From contig NC_092612.1 in assembly GCF_047663525.1 (NCBI RefSeq), positions 1,335,501 to 1,399,500 of the forward strand: a stretch of DNA of 64,000 nt. Reading direction: 5' to 3'. This DNA comes from Anas platyrhynchos. Its lineage: Eukaryota; Chordata; Aves; Anseriformes; Anatidae. The translations under genes and the position numbers were made by a program. A model generated the notes under the pieces. The model was not told the DNA's origin. It worked only from the letters and a program-made list of their open reading frames with translations, and made no database searches. Shown here piece after piece: positions 1 through 15,400 of the stretch (within the stretch, counting starts at the first letter, position 1; every line of letters starts with the position of its first letter).

Positions 1-343
1 GTGCTGAGCACGTGGCGCCCCGCAGGCTGCAGCCCCAGCGCTGCCCTCGTTTTGTTTATCAAGCCTGAAACAAAAAGGCAAGAGGGGAGAAAAAAAAAAT
101 ATAAATCAAAAAAAATCCTCTCTGCAAGCAGGGATGGTTCCCAACGGGGTGAAAACGAAGGCAGCAAACCGGCCTCCGACACCTCTCCTAGGGTTTGGTG
201 TGTGTTTGCTGTAAATACTCATAAACTACGTGGATTCTGGTGCTCCCAGCCCTACGGTACAGTGAAGTTCAATCCAATTAACCAAAAGAAAAAGGAAAAA
301 CGGGGGGAAAAAAAAATAAAATAAAACAGCCTGTGAGCGCAGG
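1..343 (-). other. ENSA 3' UTR (partial)
   Basis: This is the sequence downstream of the ENSA stop codon on the minus strand. It contains A-rich runs near 90-115 and 285-325. I see no clear AATAAA on the minus strand, so the transcript end probably lies beyond the window edge. Confidence 0.6.
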
Positions 344-1863
344 CTACCCGGCCAGCTTGCTGGTCACAAGCGAGGATTTTCTCTGCGGGAGGTCCTGCGG
401 CGTGGGGATGTGGTCTCCCGTCACCAGGTTCTTGTCAGGCCCCGCGCTGGGCAGCTGCTTGTTCTTCATCTTCGCCTTGGCCATGTTGTAGTCGCCGGAA
501 TCGAAGTATTTTTGCTGAAAAAGAGAAAAGAGGGAGGGTGGGTTAATTTGAAGAGGTTTGTAGCACTCGCAGCTGAGCAGCAGGGCATGGCCGAGACGCG
601 TGCGTGGGGCCAGAAATGAGATTCTTTACGGGGCTGCCAGGGCTGGCACACAAAACCAGACCATGAGGGGAAAAGGACAGCTGATTTCGCTCATCCCACT
701 GGCACAAAAGCTGGGTTTTTGCCCCAGGGAGCGCAGCCTGGCCCGCGGCAGGGCTTCTGCTGGCGCCACGCAGGTCGCAGACAGGATCCTGCAGCCGAAA
801 CCCAGCAGGGAAAAAAGCCTGCTGTGTGCCAAGCAATGAAGTAACCCTCCTTTTTTTTTTTTTTTTTTTTTTTTTTTTGGCTTGCTTTAGGAACTGGCAC
901 CTAAAAACATCCCCAGCGTTTGTGTCGGTGACAGAGCACACACAGAGGCCACAGGGATGACCGTCAGCAGGAGTGGAAGCCTCGGCGTGTTCGGAGCTGG
1001 GGAGGGATTTGTGTTTCTTGCCCCAGCCTCTGTGAGGAGAGCCAGCAGCAGCAGCCCCAGCAGCTCCAAACAACTCTGGGAGGATTTTGTTGCTTTTCCA
1101 GGGAGTAAAGTGATGTTTTACGCTGAGGTGCAGCTGCCTGACTCGCTGCCGTTCCCCCCTGCCCTTTGTGCCTGCCCAGAGCCTGGGGAAGGGCACCGAG
1201 GCCGCGGCCGGGCCGTGAGTACCCCTTTCTGCAGCCTCTTCATCAGGAAATCGGAGCCTCCAGGCTTCTGGCCCAGGTTGGGGTATTTCGCCTTCAGCTT
1301 CGCCTCCTCCGCTCGCTCGGGGTGGGCGAGCTCCTTCTCCTGCGCGTCCTGGAAAACGAGAGGGGGCTGAGGGGGGTCTGGGGGGAGTCTGAGGGGGCTG
1401 AGGGGGGTCTGGGGGGGCTGAGGGGGGTCTGAGGGGGTCTGAGGGGGGCTGAGGGGGGGGTGAGGGGGGTCTGAGGGGGTCTGAGGGGGTCTGAGGGGGG
1501 CTGAGGGGGGTCTTAAGGGGTCTGAGGGGGGGCTGGGGGGAACTGAGGGGGGTCTGGGGGGGGCTGAGGGCCCCCAGCCCCACACCCCCAGTATCCCACA
1601 ACCCCCCGCGCGCCCCTCCACACAAGCCACCCTTTTCCCCGCCCCTCCCGGAAGTCCCTCCTCCCCCCCTCCTGCCCCGCAGCCAATGAGACGCCGGCGT
1701 TACTCAGATGGACAGCGGCAGCAAGCAATCACTGAGCGGGGAGGGGAAGATTGACGCGCTGCCCAGCCAATAGGGAGGCAGGAGGGCTCGCCGAGGGGGT
1801 TCCCACCTGTTTTTCCTGCCCGGGTTCCTCCGTGCGGGTGCCGGTGCCGAGCGGGGCGGCCAT
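344..1863 (-). CDS. ENSA: alpha-endosulfine, PP2A-B55 inhibitor (3 coding exons)
   Basis: Endosulfine is a small disordered cytosolic protein that, once phosphorylated by Greatwall kinase, inhibits PP2A-B55 and allows mitotic entry. Coding exons in transcript order are 1863-1807, 1348-1223 and 514-344, joined in phase 0 with GT/AG borders, giving 117 residues. The central [12 protein letters not shown] motif is intact and its serine falls at residue 67, the Greatwall site known in the family; the PKA-type RKSS site ends at Ser109. The [20 protein letters not shown] tail matches ENSA rather than its paralogue ARPP19, which has a different residue run before VTGDHIPTP. The start [15 protein letters not shown] lies in a CpG-rich first exon. 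Intron 1 carries a G-rich minisatellite. The protein ends at KLAG, one of the known isoform ends. The 3' UTR runs off the left edge. Confidence 0.96.
1365..1572. repeat. G-rich minisatellite in ENSA intron 1
   Basis: Roughly 10-bp units of the form CTGAGGGGGGT with one-base slips repeat for about 200 bp. All G-runs are on the plus strand, so the ENSA transcript carries the C-rich strand. Runs of four to eight G spaced by three to six bases fit the G-quadruplex pattern. Long open frames across it are caused by the stop-poor repeat and are not genes. Confidence 0.85.
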
Positions 1864-2210
1864 GGCGGGGAGCGGCGACCCCGGTGGATCCGCGCTGCCT
1901 CCGCGCTGCCTCCGCGCCGCCCGGCCCCGCTCTCTCCTCCAAAATGGCCGCTGCCGCCCCCTGCCGCCTCGGCAGTCTGACGGACAGGCGGCCGTCCAAT
2001 GGGAGCGGGGAGGAGGGCGCGCTGACATCACCTCCAACCAATCAGCGCCAGCGTGGGGCGGGGAGAGGGGCGGGGCTTAGCCGCCCCGGCTGGAGCTGAG
2101 GGGGGCCAATGGGAAGTGAGGCAGCTTGAGCGGGAAGGCGGAACCCCCTCAGCTTGATTGACGTTGGAAAGAACCAATAAGCAGAAAGACTGCGGCCGGG
2201 GACCCAATGA
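1864..2210 (-). promoter_or_regulatory. ENSA CpG promoter with clustered CCAAT boxes
   Basis: GC-rich sequence directly upstream of the ENSA start codon holds CCAAT pentamers at 1996, 2038, 2106, 2174 and 2204; two more lie at 1683 and 1767 in the start of intron 1. All are on the plus strand. The copy at 2038 extends to CCAATCAG, the preferred NF-Y form. No TATA box is evident. The assignment as the ENSA promoter is inferred from position. Confidence 0.6.
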
Positions 2211-2299
2211 GCGGGAGGGAAGGGCGGGGCTTCGGCTTGGCTGCAGGAGCAGGCCCGGGCGCCTCCTGGTGGGCCGCAGAAGCCCCTTGGAGCCCTCAG

Positions 2300-2425
2300 A
2301 GCTCCCAGTGCTCCCAGTACACCCAGTACACCCAGTGATCCCAGTACACCCAGTGATCCCAGTGTCCCCAAGCACCCCCACTGCCCCTCCCAGTGTCTCC
2401 CAGTGCTCCCAGTGTCCTCACTAGA
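2300..2425. repeat. short-unit minisatellite (CCCAGTACACC type)
   Basis: About ten imperfect 10-11 bp units alternate CCCAGTACAC and CCCAGTGATC, continuing into CCCAGTGTCTC copies. It lies between the ENSA promoter and the 3' end of GOLPH3L. Similar CCAGTACACTC units recur at 19018-19060. Confidence 0.8.
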
Positions 2426-2439
2426 GCATCGCCCTGATC

Positions 2440-2880
2440 TGGCCTCATGGCCCCATAGTGTCCCCATGGCCCCGCCACAGCCCTGTGGTCCTATAACGTC
2501 CCCACGGCCCTACAGTGTCCCCATGGCCCTGTGCTGATCCCATGGCCCATCCTTTTATCATGTCCTGCAGTGTCTCCATAGCCCCCAGATGTCCCAGTTT
2601 CCCTTAGCACCACACTGTCCCGATGTCCCTGCAATTGTCCCCATGCCCCACACAGTCCCCACAGCCCATAATTTTCTCAAGTCCCACAATGTCTCCATAG
2701 CCCTGAAATGTCCCCATGGCCCTACCTTATCCCCATGTCCTACAATGTCCCCACGTCCCACGCTGTCCCCACAGCCCACAATGTTCTCAAGTCCCATAAC
2801 GTCTCCATAGCCCTGAAACTTCCCCATGACCCTACATCATCCCCACGTCCCACAACGTCCCCAGGCTGTCCCCATGGCCC
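2440..2880. repeat. C-rich minisatellite with higher-order structure
   Basis: Degenerate 15-20 bp units built from GTCCCCATGGCCCT and relatives fill this intergenic stretch. A block beginning TCTCAAGTCCCA at about 2675 recurs at about 2785, so an approximately 110-bp higher-order unit was duplicated with some later divergence. Confidence 0.75.
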
Positions 2881-3109
2881 TGTGCCATCCTGACGCCCCT
2901 TTGTGCTGGGGGCTCCTTGCCCACGCTCCCCACAGGCACCGGCACCGACCCGCTGCTTTCCTGGCGACCCCAAGAAGGTGCCCACGAGGATCCGTGTCCC
3001 TGGGGACAGCCCCGGGCCCCACAGAGCAGCCCTGGGGTGCGGGAGCCCAGTTTGGGGTGTCCCAGTGCCACCACCAGCACCGAGGACCTTCCTTCCACCA
3101 CCAAACCCT

Positions 3110-3115
3110 TTTATT
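3110..3115 (-). terminator. polyadenylation signal of GOLPH3L
   Basis: Plus-strand TTTATT reads AATAAA on the minus strand, about 490 bases past the GOLPH3L stop codon. The interval 3116-3601 would then be its 3' UTR. Confidence 0.65.
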
Positions 3116-3601
3116 AGGAGCAGTTGGAACCGCCGCCACTGCAAGTTATGGGTTTAAATACCCAGAAACACGTCCACATCCACGGCGGGGAGTCCAAGTG
3201 GCAGAGGAGGAAGGAAATTAATCATAATTAAAACGGAAAAAAAAATAAAAATAAAAATCACAGTGAGCTCATCCCCTTCTTGAAAAGCGCTGCAGGGCAG
3301 CACAGCCCGGAGGCTCGGGGCCACCCCGCAATTGCACACAGGGGAAGGAGGTGAAGGGGGGGTCCGGGCTGTTCCTGAGGGGGGTCTGAGCCCCTTCCCA
3401 TTGCGATTTGGCCGGTGGGGCACCTCAGTGCTGCCACAGCAGGCATTCAGCATGGCCGGTGGCCGTCACCTCTGCTCCCTGGGGGCAGCAGCCTCTGTTG
3501 GCAGCGGTCCCGAGGCCTCCTGCCCCCCACCACCCCATGCCAAGGGAGCCCGTGGCCTCACGCTGAGGCAGGCGAAGCTCTGCCGCCCACCCCGCAGGGC
3601 C

Positions 3602-7172
<3,571 letters not shown>

Positions 7173-7599
7173 TCACCGGCGGGGAGCTGCTGCCCGTCGC
7201 CCCGGGATGGGGTTGAAGCTGGTGGTCGCGCTTCCACGGAGCCGGCGGCGAGACATCGGGACGGCGACCGAGCCTTCACACCCCGGGGACCCCCGGCTTG
7301 GCCATGGGGTCAGGAGCTCGGTTCAGGCCCGGGGAGCGGTGGCAGCCCCCCCGGGGGCAGCCCGGCTTCTTCTCGGGGTTTATCCTGGGGGTCTCCAGGA
7401 GCTGAGCTCGGAGCCTCGCTGGGATGGCCGGAGAGTGGCTGGGGGCGAGGGACGGGGCTGGGGAAGGAGCCTCGGGGCTGGTGCGGGAAGCGAAGCCGGG
7501 CCAAAGCTCCCCGGGCTCCGGGAAAGGCCAGCGGGGGGCCGGCACCGGAGAACGAAGCCGCCAATGAGCACCGGGGGGGCGGCCCGGGACGGCCCCGGG

Positions 7600-8090
7600 G
7601 GGGGCGGTGCCGGCTGCGGCCGGGACAAGGCGTGTGCGGGGCGTGCAAGGAGCGTGCAGGGGGCGTGCTGCTTGTGCAAGGCGTGTGCAGGGTGTGTGGT
7701 GCTTGTGCAAGGCATGTGCAGGGGGTGCAAAGTGTGTGGTGCGTGTGCAAGGCATGCAAGGGGTGTGCTGCTTGTGCAAGGAATGGGCAAGGTATGTGCA
7801 GGGCAGGCAAGTGGCATGCTGCTTGTGCAAGGTGTGTGCAGGGTGTGCAAGGGGTATGCTGCTTGTGCAAGGCATGTGGTGCTTGTGCAAGGCGTGTGCA
7901 GGGTGTGCAAGGGGCACACTGCTTGTGCGAGGTGTGTGCAAGGCTCATGGTGCTTGTGCAAGGAGTGTGCAAGGCATGTGCAGGGCATGCAAGGGACATG
8001 CTGCTTGTGCAAGGTGTGTGGTGCTTGTGCAAGAGGTGCACAAGGCAGGCAAGGGGCATGCTGCTTGTGCAAGGCATGTGGTGAGGTCTC
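7600..8090. repeat. TGCTTGTGCAAGG minisatellite upstream of GOLPH3L
   Basis: The 13-mer TGCTTGTGCAAGG recurs at least ten times, separated by variable GTGTGCAGGGTGTG-like spacers, over about 450 bp between the GOLPH3L promoter and the HORMAD1 3' end. Spacing varies, so the array is composite rather than a single clean period. Long plus and minus frames across it are repeat artefacts. Confidence 0.85.
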
Positions 8091-8490
8091 CACCAACCCA
8101 ACCCTTTTTCTGAGTCTGCGGTCAGGAGCTGCAGAGGAAATCCTGTGAAATCACACCGCAAAGCCGACAAAACCAGCTGGTGCTAATTAAATCCTGCTCA
8201 CCCGGTTCAGCGCTGAAGAGAACTGCGGGGCTGCGACCCACACCTTGACCCACACCTTGCTGCAGGTCACACATAGGGCACGGGGCAGCACCAGGGGCTC
8301 TCAGCACCACGCCAGGAGCTGGAGATCCCCCTGGGGCTGCACCGTGCCTGTGTCCCCACTGCCCGGCCAAGGAAAGTTCCACATCCGCGGGGTTTTGCCC
8401 CATTTGCTCTTTTCCTGCCTTTCCTTAAGACCACGAAGTGCATCCCAATCAGAACGTGAAAGAAACACACAGCCACACATTGAATGCTGC

Positions 8491-8496
8491 TTTAAT
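8491..8496 (-). terminator. polyadenylation signal (ATTAAA) of HORMAD1
   Basis: Plus-strand TTTAAT reads ATTAAA on the minus strand, about 920 bases past the HORMAD1 stop codon; 8497-9416 would be the 3' UTR, which is AT-rich and gene-free. Confidence 0.5.
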
Positions 8497-9416
8497 GGAG
8501 AAATAAGATAAAAAGATGTCAGTTTAAATTCAAATATATCAAGAAATGCTCAGCTATCCGCATTCAAACACAGGAGCTGTGCAACAGCTTCCCTCCAATT
8601 CTTTTACACTACATGAAAAAAGAACAATTATTTTGGCAGAACAACTCAGCACCTTTTCCAATTCCTGCAATTAATCATTTCTGATACATTCAGGCTTCTT
8701 TTTCAACTCATCTCACACCCTGAGAACCGGTGCCTGCCAGGTTCATACCCTTTGTAAATATATATGAACAACTGTACACAAATCCTGGTATTTTGGCAAG
8801 AAATACGTGGTTAAAGGTATGGAGAATGCTTGCTTATTGTTTGTCTGGTGCCTTTGGTCTGGAAAGAATGAATCAAACATCCGTAACTGTTCCAGTTCTG
8901 CTTGCTTTGTAGTAAAACCAAGAATTGTAACACAGCTTAACAGCTTTCTTAAACTTGCTCCAGAAATTAAGAAAACCTGCTCCAAAAATTAACGCCGAGA
9001 CTCGAGGATTTTGGGCCCTGGAGGGCAGGTTGTGACCAAGGAGCTCCTCAGCTTTGACATACAGCCCAGAAAATGTTACCAGTGAAATCTCACACTTCAG
9101 GGTTTAAGCACGTTATTAGCAGGGAGCCCCCATCCCCCAAATTACCTTCGTTACAGATTTTTTCATTTTTATCCCAGAGTTACGTCAGTAGCCAGCCTCT
9201 GTCATTCCTGATGGGGATACAACCTCCTACAGAAAGGAACTTCTGATTTACTCCACATGGCTTCTTGGTAGATTTTTCCTTAGAACCCACAACAACTTGA
9301 CTACAAATAGAACAAGGTCCCTGAAAGAACACTTAAATATTAACAATTGCATTAAACAACCAAAGGGAAGTGGTGTGGAGAAGCACCCTAGAATCCAACA
9401 GCTGGGAGAGGGGTGT

Positions 9417-12400
9417 CTAAAACTGCTCCTTCGGCTCACTGATTTTCCTCCTTTTTGGCAGCACGTCTTGACTGGAAGAGGGTTCAGGCTGCAGGGAGAA
9501 ACGAGGCACAGGGTTACAGGTCATGGTGCTGCATGGGCTGCTCCTCGCTGCCACCACATCTAACCAGAAGAAAATCCACCCCAAACCTAGCTGAGCACCC
9601 AGCTCCTGCTGCTCCCCACTGCTCAGAGTTTTTTTTTTTTCTTAAACACCCAGAGCAACATCTGGGCACTGAAGTTTTTACAGCACAACCTCCCCCAGCA
9701 GCAGGGGAAAGAGCAGGGGATTTATTTACACTACAAGGGCAGTGCCCCCACGTGCTGCAGCTTCAGGCAATGCACCCCAAGCCCGGTTCCTGGAGCACTG
9801 TGCCACCTTCTGACCCCCACCTGGGCATTTCTGACTTGCACACGTATGACAAGGTGAGTTTAGCCTCTAGCTCTGCAGCACCTCTGCTCGTTTAAAGCAA
9901 CTGTCTCGTCTAAATTCTAGCATTGTTTCATTTTTTCAGCATGAACCGTAACAGAGGTTGGAGTTTTATTCACTGCTTGCAATAGGAAAAATAGGAAAAA
10001 AGTCTTAAAGAACAGAAATAGAAGAAAAGCTGATACTAACGATGTAGGTTTGAAATATCTTCCCGCTCCTTGTCCTGCTCTCTGACATATTCAGTTCAGA
10101 TGTCTTACTTGCCAAATGATCAACCTAAAAGGAGAAGATAAATGTTTGCTTGTGACAGCAGTTGTTTTTTTTTTTTTTTTTTTTTCTCCAGGGAATATAG
10201 TCTAAGTTTAAAGCCTGAATAGTAAGGCTGTATCTTAAGTTTTAATCAAGATCTTAAAAATCAAGTTTTCACCTGCTGGAATTAGAAGAGAAATTTCTGT
10301 TAGGCAGAGTGCTGATTTATGGCAATTTACAAACATGGGAAATTGCTTTTCCATTTCTTGTAGCCTCAGTCAGCCCAACTGTTTAGTTTGAAAACTGATC
10401 AGAGCACCAGCCTTTGGTTATTCCTTCTGATTGCTGTAGAATATTCACCAGTTTTGTAGAACACTGGGAATTAAAATCGTAACGTGCTCTACTGCTGAAA
10501 ATACTGTTTTAAATAAACCTTCGGCAGATTACTGATTAATCACTTGAGTTAACTCAAAATACGGAGCTCAAAGCTTCACAAAAGCTCTAGTAAGAGTTGA
10601 AGATGGCAGGGAGTGGTTTCCATACCTGGCGATTGGAAACGTACAGACTCCTGTTCTCTCCAGCCTTCGTAACTTCATCTCCTCCACCAGGGACACCCGG
10701 TTCTGTAAAAGTTGTTAAATAAAGCACACAGTTGACCAGGCACTAACAGCCTCTTACCACTGCAACACTTTGACACGAGGAAAATGCACGGGTTTATGTG
10801 ACACAGACTCACACGTGCTCCTTGGAAGGATGGGCTCGATCCCCAGACTCTCGATGTACTGCTCAAAGCCCATCTACATCACACCTTGCTTGCGAGGATG
10901 AACCCTCACGGGTTGGTTTTGCACTTCTGGCACGCTTCTACCCATCCCAAACCACTGTCAGCAGGTGGCTGGTGCTTTGTAACCTGGCCACACACAGCTG
11001 AGGACCTCTGCCTGCAGCTCCAGGTCACAAAGACCAGGCAGGAGGAGGAAAAAATGAGCTCTGAGAGCTGGAGAGTTTTATTTATTTATTTTTTGCTTCT
11101 AATCCACTGTGTTTTTTTCCTAGGATCCCCACATAAGCACAAACTGGTTAGAGGTGACAAACAGGTTCTTCAGAGGGGGAAGTGACTAACTGAACTATTT
11201 CTGGATGACAACCACATTTTTCTGACAGTCTGGCAGGTCCCATAAAAAAAGCATTTTACCAACCCTGTAAGACAAGCTATTCATCATACTTTTACATTAT
11301 TTTTTTTTGAATTCTTGTGAATTCTACAAGCACATAAAAGCTGCATAGCTTTTAGTGGGTATTGCAGTTCTGCAGCCTACTAACATCAAGAGAAGTGGTT
11401 TACATGTGCTCTTTCCTACGCATTTCCGTGATTATTTTTCAACAGCACGGGGATATTAAGCTGTTTTTGAGAAGTTGCACCTTTCTGAAAAACAACTGTG
11501 ATGCCGCTATTTAAATACACAGATCCTGTGCAGTGTTGGACTTGGATACCCCAACACATTGCACTAGTGCTTCATAGAACAAATCCAGACTAAAACAAAG
11601 GCACAGCGATGGGCATGAGGAAAACACCACAAATCTGGCAGCCTACAGCAGAAAACTGAGTATTTCTTTGAGTTGCATCAGGAAAGAGGCACAAACTGAA
11701 GAGACTTGGAAAACAGATAAATTTTACCTTGAGCTTCCAAAGTATTCACGCGGTTATCATCATCTTCCACTTTATTATCTAACACGGGGTCTTCCTAGAT
11801 AAAGAAACGGGTCTGTTACTTACAGCAGACATAAAGAAAAGTTTCTACTCACAAAAAAGCTTTGGAACAGATCTTAGCAGATGGATTCTTGGTGAAATGA
11901 ACTGCTTTAAAATAAAAGAATATGATATGGGACGTACAGACTAGCTCAACGTTAGTTATCAATGCAGGCATACATTTAATTCAATTACTGAAAAACATGT
12001 CCAATTGTGAAAAATGTGCCCAATTGTGGAAAAACTGTAACAGATGCTAGGAGAAAACCATCAGTGCACCTTTGTATTGCTGGTAAAGCAGCGATGGAGC
12101 CGTGCACAGAGGTAGGGGGCTGCCAAACAACTGCTGGGGAGGCCTTGGTAAGGAGGATGAGCCAGAAGCCCTGAAGCTCCTTTCTCACCTATGGCCAGTG
12201 TGGAACAGCAGAGGATTTCTGCACCCAACAGCCCCTAAGTGTTCCCTGCTGCCTGCCCAATGCTCAGCGCCATCTCAGAGGCTCCAACACCAGCAGGACG
12301 TGAGAGTCTGTCAGCATGTTCAGATTTGGCTGTGCTTTTCCTGACAGAAATCCCAATCCAGAACCAAACTGAGCCGCAGCATCCCCAGCTGGGTTTACCC

Positions 12401-15400
12401 CGCTGTCCAAGAGCAAATTCAGCCCTGGTCAGCACCGCCTGGCCGCAGGGGATTGCTCAGGAAGGGCACGGGACAGCCACAGGGAGGTTTCAGGGTGGCT
12501 GGAGCTGAGCAAGCAACCAAATGCACCCGCAGCACACCGCTGCTTCCTCTCTTGCTGCTCCTCTCCTGCCTCAGAGGGCTGCACAAAGCACGTGAGCTCT
12601 TACATCCATGTGCTGGTTTTCTTCTGGATCATCTCTGTCCACTCTGAGCACCTGGAGAGGCTGATCAGTATCTCCTTGCTTCAGTATGCTCTCATCGGCG
12701 TTTTCCATCCTCTGTTTGTCAGTTGTCACTTTGACTTTCAGCATGTGGAAAGGCGTTGGCACTTCACCCATGCTAAGGTGCATGGGCTCTCCCTCAAATA
12801 TCATCCCCTCACATTCACCCTCCTTAAAACCAGGAGGCTGGTAATCAGGTGGTGTAACTGTAGGGAAGAACACACGAAGCGTTGCACTGCAACAAAATAT
12901 GCTCTTGTCAAATTAACCTCAGCTCCTGCAGCTAAAAGACTTTTCTTCTTTTTTTCCCCCCACTGAAATCCTTGCTCCAATGAAGTCAGTTGTAAGATTG
13001 TACAGTCTGTACAGAGATCAGATCTGTGCCCCTTGGATTTTAGAACCTGTCCCAAGAAATAATTAAACACGGGAAAATTTAACAAGTGCCAGCCACCACG
13101 AAGATTATAGGTGGAAATATTTCTTTGTTTTCAAACGTCTTAGCACAGCTGATAAATTAATCAGGAAAACACTACCTTCATCGTAATAAAACAGCTTCAT
13201 GGTCAGGCAGACATCATTTGGTAAGGGACCCAGGTTTTGCATCAGAACGTAAATCTTGCGAATGAGGAGGATGCTTGCCTTCTTGGTGTCTGCACAGGCG
13301 ATCGGGGAATCACTCCCTTTGCTCTTGCTGGAAATGGACAGAGTGTTCAGCTTTTTTATACAGGATGGTTTCAGTGTTATAATACACAGACACGTTGGAG
13401 AAGCAGACATCCCATTTCTGGGATCACAAGGGCTGCAGCTCCTACCACCACCGAGGTGAGCTGCGTGCTCTGTCCCTTGTGAGATCAAATTCTGAGCCAG
13501 GAACCTCAGGGAAGCGTTGGGGTGCAGCAGTTGTGCCCTACAGCTATATTTTAGATTACACAATGCTTAAAAACAGATCTGAAATAGAAGCTGGTACATT
13601 TGCAAGCCCCAGTCCTACTAGGTCTCTCACACCTGTAGTATTTCAGGGGCTGCGAGTAACACTCCTGACTTTAACAGGGAAGGTTACTGATAAGGGAAGA
13701 TGCCTGAGGGACTCCTGGCATCTGGCTCTGCAACACCCAACTCTGTTCTCCAAGCAGCTGCCCCAAATTCTACCTTACTGTCATTAAAAACAGAGAGGTC
13801 TTGCTCTGCTGCCACTCCCTGCTCCCTCCTCCTCACAGCCACCTTCCCAGCCGCATTCCCTGGAACTCATTAACATCTTTACAAGAGCCTGATCATTTCC
13901 CAGAAATAGCCCAGGTCAGAGAGGTGGCAGAGGACCTGAGCAGCCAAAGGCACGTGAGTTATTTCACAAGGCACACGGCCTTTCGGAGGCACCTGAAACA
14001 GTCTCAGATGTGTTTCCCAACCCCGCAGACATTTCTCTTTCCCCGCAGGGTGGCAAGGAAGCTGGACTTGTTTTCGAATCAGCACAAAACCAGCCTGCAG
14101 TGGCTGCCTCCCATCTCCTGCCACCACGCGACTTTCAGAGGTACGTAACCAACCTCAGGCCAAAGGATTGCAGCACTGCAGCCCCCTCCCTTTTTTTTTT
14201 AAGTTTAGAAATCATTTTATGTCAGAGAAAAACTGGAAGGAGTACGTTACGCAAGGAAAGAACTGGTCACGTTTCGGTATTTGTTTAGAACAAGTTACTT
14301 CCTTGTAGCTAAGGAACATTTTTTTACCGCATATTTCACAAATATCCTCACGACACACTAAAACAATTCACTGTATTTTAAAAAACAGCCTAACTAATAA
14401 GGATGCACTGATAAAATCAGTCGTAAGATCCAGATTTAGAAGAGCAAAAGCCAACCAGAAAATCTGAAGCTCTTACGTTCGGGTTGGTGCATGCAATGAG
14501 CTTTAAAACCACAGAGCAGAGCAGTGGGGACAGTACCTGCTGAAATTCAGGAGTGGCCCGTTGTGGGTATACTTGAATTTGAAGTGATAACATTCAGTAA
14601 TTGTCTGCAAACAAACAGCAATTATTAAAGATGTCAAGCAAACAGCTCCTGCTTCTACTCAGGCACCCGATAACTTGGTATTTAAACAAAATGATGATAG
14701 CTCTTAGCTCCCAGCCTGAAATACAGCATGGGAATACTTCAACAGTTTTAATGCACGCTATATTAATCAAATCAAATACCTAAAGTTCCTCCCTGGAATC
14801 ACCACAATGAAATATTTTACAGGAAACTTTAGTAGAAATTTTTATTATTAAATATTCTATCCACATTTTAATTGCTATGGAACTATTTCACCCAGCCCAC
14901 AGACAGGGGGACAGTGGTTAGTTATGGATTTTCCCCACAAAGAGCCAGGGGTTTGTTACACAGAGTTAGGACATGCATCGGGGAGAAAATTCAGCCCTAC
15001 TGCTTGTATACAGGCAAGCTTCACTCTGCCTATCCTGTCATTAGTCATCAAGGAAATTATTCTAGCAGATTTACCTGAGGATCTTCCGGGTGGGTATAGA
15101 CCTGGATTTTTAAAAATAAAGACAGGAAGCAGATTAAGAACTGTACATACATCCAAGCATGGATCCTTAGAGTAGTGCCTTACTTCTGATGTACTTACCG
15201 CTAGGACAATCATTCTGAGCTGTTGGAAACATAATCAAAGCAAAAAAAAAATATTAGATATACTCTACAGCCTTTTTCTGCTTACCAAGCTGTTTTGTTT
15301 CTTTAGCTCTCAAAAACAATTATGACCACTGGAGGCCTATTTGAAGGAATCTGAGCTACCCTGTAACCAGAAAGTCCTACAACTACAGTGGCAGGCAGTG

